Assembly (NCBI GenBank): GCA_955652255.1
Contig: CATPAW010000014.1
Coordinates: 1-7,953, forward strand
Source: an uncultured Chthoniobacterales bacterium
Lineage (GTDB): Bacteria > Verrucomicrobiota > Verrucomicrobiia > Chthoniobacterales > UBA10450
Direction: 5' to 3'
Length of the DNA stretch: 7,953 nucleotides
Shown here piece after piece: positions 5,860-7,953 of the stretch. Positions within the stretch are counted from its first letter, which is position 1. Each line of letters begins with the position of its first letter. The notes under the pieces were generated by a model that saw nothing but the letters and a program-made list of their open reading frames with translations, was not told the DNA's origin and searched no databases. The translations under genes were made by a program, and so were the position numbers.

Positions 5860-6564
5860 ATGAATCATCCGTTTCAGGCTTATGGCGCGGCGCATCTCAC
5901 AGTCATTTTCCTAACCGTTGCGTTGCCGTTCGTCCTGGCGGCGATTGTGCGCCGGGCAAAATCGAGCCGCCTCGAGCGCGTGATCGTCGCATCGCTCTCC
6001 GCCCTGCTCGTGCTGAATTACGCTGTCTATTTGATTCTTGTCCGCAACGTCAGCGTGATGAGCTGGGAGCAAATGTTGCCGCTCCAACTTTGCGATTGGG
6101 GAATGGTGGTCGTAATCGTGGCGATGTGGAGCGGCAGTCCGCGCTGGTTTGAGGTCGCATATTTTTGGGGAATCGGCGGGACGCTCCAAGCCGTGCTCAC
6201 CCCAAATCTCCGCTTCGGCTTCCCGGATTTTCGTTTCTTCAGTTTCTTCATTTCGCATTCGGGCATCATCATTGGCGTGATTTTCCTGATGCTGACCCGC
6301 AGGTACCGGCCGCGTCCCATGTCGATCTTGCGCGTGTTCGCGTGGTCGGAATTTTATTTTGTCGTGACGTTCATCGCGGACGGGATGACTGGTTATAACT
6401 ACGGATTTCTGCTGCATAAACCGGAGGCCTTTTCCATTTTGAATTTTCTCTCCGACTGGCGGCCGCTCTATCTCGTGCAGATGCATTTCGTCGCCCTGCT
6501 CTTTTTCATCGCGCTCTATGCGCCCTTTGCGATTGTCGATCTTGTGCGGGGAGGAAAGTTGTAG
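5860..6564 (+). CDS. YwaF/TIGR02206-type integral membrane protein
   Basis: This 234-residue protein has about seven membrane segments (near 12-30, 41-60, 78-95, 99-117, 129-146, 159-175 and 204-228). It matches the TIGR02206/YwaF family of unknown function: MNHPFQAYGAAHL at the start, WEQMLPLQLCDW at 69-80, WGIGGTLQAVLTPNL at 103-117, HSGIIIGV at 133-140, and a YNYGFLLHKPEAFSILNFL segment at 179-197 followed by WRPLYL. A reading frame open from 5767 would add 31 residues, but those translate the palindromic repeat R1, so the ATG at 5860 is preferred; the resulting length fits the family. No strong ribosome site is visible. The preceding gap is 97 bp and the following one 93 bp, both occupied by related repeats, so it may be transcribed alone or by read-through. 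Substrate and role are not known. Confidence 0.85.
   Translation: MNHPFQAYGAAHLTVIFLTVALPFVLAAIVRRAKSSRLERVIVASLSALLVLNYAVYLILVRNVSVMSWEQMLPLQLCDWGMVVVIVAMWSGSPRWFEVAYFWGIGGTLQAVLTPNLRFGFPDFRFFSFFISHSGIIIGVIFLMLTRRYRPRPMSILRVFAWSEFYFVVTFIADGMTGYNYGFLLHKPEAFSILNFLSDWRPLYLVQMHFVALLFFIALYAPFAIVDLVRGGKL
6321..6329 (+). repeat. Dispersed word GTCGATCTT, site 9
   Basis: Exact copy within the membrane-protein gene in a different codon phase, encoding Met-Ser-Ile-Leu. The extended form ATGTCGATCTTG is complete. Confidence 0.75.
6535..6543 (+). repeat. Dispersed word GTCGATCTT, site 10
   Basis: Exact copy near the 3' end of the membrane-protein gene, encoding Val-Asp-Leu (AIVDLVRG). The extended form TTGTCGATCTTG is complete. 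Confidence 0.75.
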
Positions 6565-6614
6565 TTGTAGGGCGGCCATTTTGGCCGGCGGCGGCGAAGA
6601 TCGCCGCCCTACAA
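6565..6614. repeat. GTAGGGCGGCC palindromic repeat, copy R2
   Basis: Outer arms TTGTAGGGCGGC (6565-6576) and GCCGCCCTACAA (6603-6614) are perfect 12-bp complements. Inside is an 8-bp stem GGCGGCGA-AGA-TCGCCGCC (6590-6608) that would compete with the outer pairing. It starts directly after the stop codon of the membrane-protein gene and is followed by a T-rich stretch (6617-6639). It could therefore also help end transcription before kdsA. Confidence 0.75.
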
Positions 6615-6657
6615 GATGTTTTCTTTTTCTCTGTTTTCCTGATTGATTCTCTTACTC

Positions 6658-7476
6658 GTGAAACCCAAGCCGCTCAAAATTGGATCGGTCGCCATTGGCG
6701 GGAAACGCCCCGTATTCATTCTCGGGCCGTGCGTGATCGAATCGGAAAAGTTTGTCTGGCGCATGGCGAGGAGCATCGAGAAAATCTGCGCGCAGGAAGA
6801 TGTCGATCTTATCTTCAAAGCTTCCTACGACAAAGCGAACCGAACGTCGGTCCGTTCGTTTCGCGGAATGGGCGTGCGCGAAGGGTGCGAGATTCTGTCG
6901 GCGATTGGCCGCGATTTAAAAATTTCCGTGACGACGGATGTGCATTCGCCTGCCGAGGCAGAAATTGCCGGGGGAAAGATTGACATGTTGCAGATCCCGG
7001 CGTTTCTCTGCCGGCAAACGGATTTGCTCCGTGCCGCGGCCGAAACAGGTCGCGCGATCAACGTAAAGAAAGGCCAGTTTCTCGCGCCGTGGGACGTGAA
7101 GAATATCGCGGAAAAGCTCGCCGCCTTCGGCAACGAGAAACTCTGTTTCACGGAACGCGGCACGACGTTCGGCTACAACAATCTCATCGCCGATATGCGC
7201 TCACTGCATTGGATGCGCAAAGCGGGTTACCGGGTGATTTTTGATGCGACCCATTCCGTGCAGCGGCCGGGCGGAGCAGGGGACGCGACTTCCGGCGACG
7301 GCGAACTCGCGCCGGTCCTGGCGCGCGCAGCCATGGCCGCCGGATGCGACGGCATCTTTATGGAGGTGCACGAAAATCCGGCGCGCGCCTTGTCGGACGC
7401 GCCGAACCAGATTCCGCTAAAAACTTTGCCGAAGCACCTGCGCATGTTAAAGGCTATTCATGCTGCCGTCTCGTAG
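6658..7476 (+). CDS. kdsA: 3-deoxy-8-phosphooctulonate synthase (KDO-8-P synthase)
   Basis: KdsA condenses phosphoenolpyruvate with arabinose-5-phosphate to form KDO-8-phosphate, the precursor of the KDO sugars that join lipid A to LPS core. From the GTG at 6658 the product is 272 residues. Motifs are GPCVIES (23-29), FKASYDKANRTS (53-64), SFRGMG (67-72), TTDVH (92-96), QIPAFLCRQTDLL (112-124), NVKKGQFLAPWD (135-146), ERGTTFGYNNL (166-176), FDATHSVQRPGG (195-206), FMEVHENP (234-241) and ALSDAPNQ (244-251). The metal-site set Cys25, His199, Glu236 and Asp247 is complete, which by comparison with the Aquifex enzyme marks the metal-dependent class; the E. coli type has Asn at the Cys position. 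A TTG at 6643 would add five residues; GTG is preferred by homology start style. It overlaps the next gene by 17 bp. Confidence 0.96.
   Translation: MKPKPLKIGSVAIGGKRPVFILGPCVIESEKFVWRMARSIEKICAQEDVDLIFKASYDKANRTSVRSFRGMGVREGCEILSAIGRDLKISVTTDVHSPAEAEIAGGKIDMLQIPAFLCRQTDLLRAAAETGRAINVKKGQFLAPWDVKNIAEKLAAFGNEKLCFTERGTTFGYNNLIADMRSLHWMRKAGYRVIFDATHSVQRPGGAGDATSGDGELAPVLARAAMAAGCDGIFMEVHENPARALSDAPNQIPLKTLPKHLRMLKAIHAAVS
6802..6810 (+). repeat. Dispersed word GTCGATCTT, site 11
   Basis: Exact copy within kdsA, encoding Val-Asp-Leu (EDVDLIF); preceded by AT and followed by A. Confidence 0.75.
7449..7453 (+). promoter_or_regulatory. Ribosome binding site for the LptC-like gene
   Basis: AAAGG lies six bases before the ATG at 7460, inside the end of kdsA. 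It is one of the few clear Shine-Dalgarno-like sites in the window and supports this start over later ones. Confidence 0.5.
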
Positions 7477-7953
7477 CGGCCGCTCCGCAAACTGGAGCTG
7501 GTTCGTTTCGGTTTTGTCGATCTTGTTCTTGTCGATCTTAATCTCGACAGGGCCGGCGTTTGCCCAGGCAAAAGGCGGCACGAAAAAGAAACTTTCCGCC
7601 GCGACATCGAGTGCGTCGCTGGGTGAGCAAAGTCTGACTAATATTCCGCTCCCGGTTGGTCACGAAGCCAAGGGCCTCGTGCTGCCCGATTTCGGCACCG
7701 ATGGCCGTCTGCGGGGAAAGTTTGAAGCAAAAACTGCGCGACGAATCGATGAGGAACACGTCGGTTTTCAGGATCTCGAAATCATGACCTACACGCCGGA
7801 GAATCGTCCCGATCTTACGATCGACATGCACACTTCCGTGCTCGATTTGAAAACGCGGGTATTGAGTTCGCTGGAGCGCACCACGATCAAGCGGGCCGAT
7901 TTTAACATCACTGGAGACTCGGTGCAGTTCGATACGAACACGCGAACCGGACA
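7460..7953 (+). CDS. Secreted LptC/LptA-like LPS export protein, 3' end outside window
   Basis: This frame is open to the window edge (164 full codons). It starts with a classical signal peptide: basic residues (RSGRS), a hydrophobic core SVLSILFLSILIS and a likely cleavage after AFA (residues 33-35). The mature part contains GLVLPDFGTDGRLRGKFEAKTARR, then LEIMTYTPENRPDLTIDMHTS and ITGDSVQFDTNTRTG. This repeated beta-strand pattern of 'remove-and-measure' substitutions fits the LptC/OstA-type jellyroll that carries LPS through the periplasm. It overlaps kdsA by 17 bp, so the two are probably one transcript, and kdsA next to lpt genes is common in LPS-bearing bacteria. Two tandem copies of the dispersed 9-mer encode part of the signal-peptide core. 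LptC versus LptA cannot be decided from the part seen. Confidence 0.65.
   Translation, partial: MLPSRSGRSANWSWFVSVLSILFLSILISTGPAFAQAKGGTKKKLSAATSSASLGEQSLTNIPLPVGHEAKGLVLPDFGTDGRLRGKFEAKTARRIDEEHVGFQDLEIMTYTPENRPDLTIDMHTSVLDLKTRVLSSLERTTIKRADFNITGDSVQFDTNTRTG
7516..7524 (+). repeat. Dispersed word GTCGATCTT, site 12
   Basis: First of two tandem copies in the signal-peptide coding region of the LptC-like gene, encoding Leu-Ser-Ile-Leu. The extended form TTGTCGATCTTG is complete. Confidence 0.75.
7531..7539 (+). repeat. Dispersed word GTCGATCTT, site 13
   Basis: Second tandem copy, 15 bases after site 12 and in the same codon phase, again encoding Leu-Ser-Ile-Leu; followed by A. Confidence 0.75.

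Noticed and set aside
708..6810. Val-Asp-Leu codon preference as the full explanation of the GTCGATCTT excess
   Set aside because: Seven copies encode VDL, but six others are in another codon phase, on the opposite strand or untranslated, so peptide use alone does not account for them. It may still contribute to the strand bias.

Overview
The window looks like chromosomal DNA from a Gram-negative bacterium of moderately high GC. KDO-8-phosphate synthase followed by a secreted LPS-transport-like protein indicates an LPS-bearing envelope. Most starts lack a strong Shine-Dalgarno sequence, and the short gaps hold GTAGGGC-ended imperfect palindromes. Together with the gene order and protein style, this suggests Verrucomicrobiota (Chthoniobacterales-like soil lineage). 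That placement is inference, not proof.

Left block, minus strand, transcribed from about 4730 down to 1: coaD, yceD (DUF177), rpmF, plsX, fabH, tatD and a lipoprotein L,D-transpeptidase cut by the window edge. Junctions are tight: ATGA overlaps at coaD/yceD and tatD/transpeptidase, a 38-bp overlap at plsX/fabH, and 31 bp between fabH and tatD. Larger gaps (105 and 161 bp) flank rpmF. The block links coenzyme A synthesis, initiation of fatty acid and phospholipid synthesis, a ribosomal protein and its usual DUF177 partner, a TatD nuclease and cell-wall cross-linking.

Right block, plus strand, divergent from coaD across about 200 bp: a two-domain universal stress protein, a seven-helix YwaF/TIGR02206-type membrane protein, kdsA (metal-dependent, Cys-containing type) and the start of an LptC/LptA-like secreted protein that overlaps the kdsA end. 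The last two form an LPS-biogenesis unit. The first two are separated from each other and from kdsA by palindromic repeats.

The most unusual signal is not a gene. The 9-mer GTCGATCTT occurs 13 times in 7.95 kb on the two strands together, where chance predicts well under one. Twelve of the 13 copies are preceded by T and nine are followed by G, giving a consensus close to WTGTCGATCTTG. Copies lie in three different codon contexts and in two intergenic positions just after stop codons, and 12 of 13 read in the direction of the local gene. This density and form resemble DNA uptake sequences of naturally competent bacteria, or another genome-wide recognition word. I know of no description of this word as such a signal. 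A second layer is a set of four imperfect palindromes, one in each sizeable gap from rpmF to kdsA except the rpmF leader.
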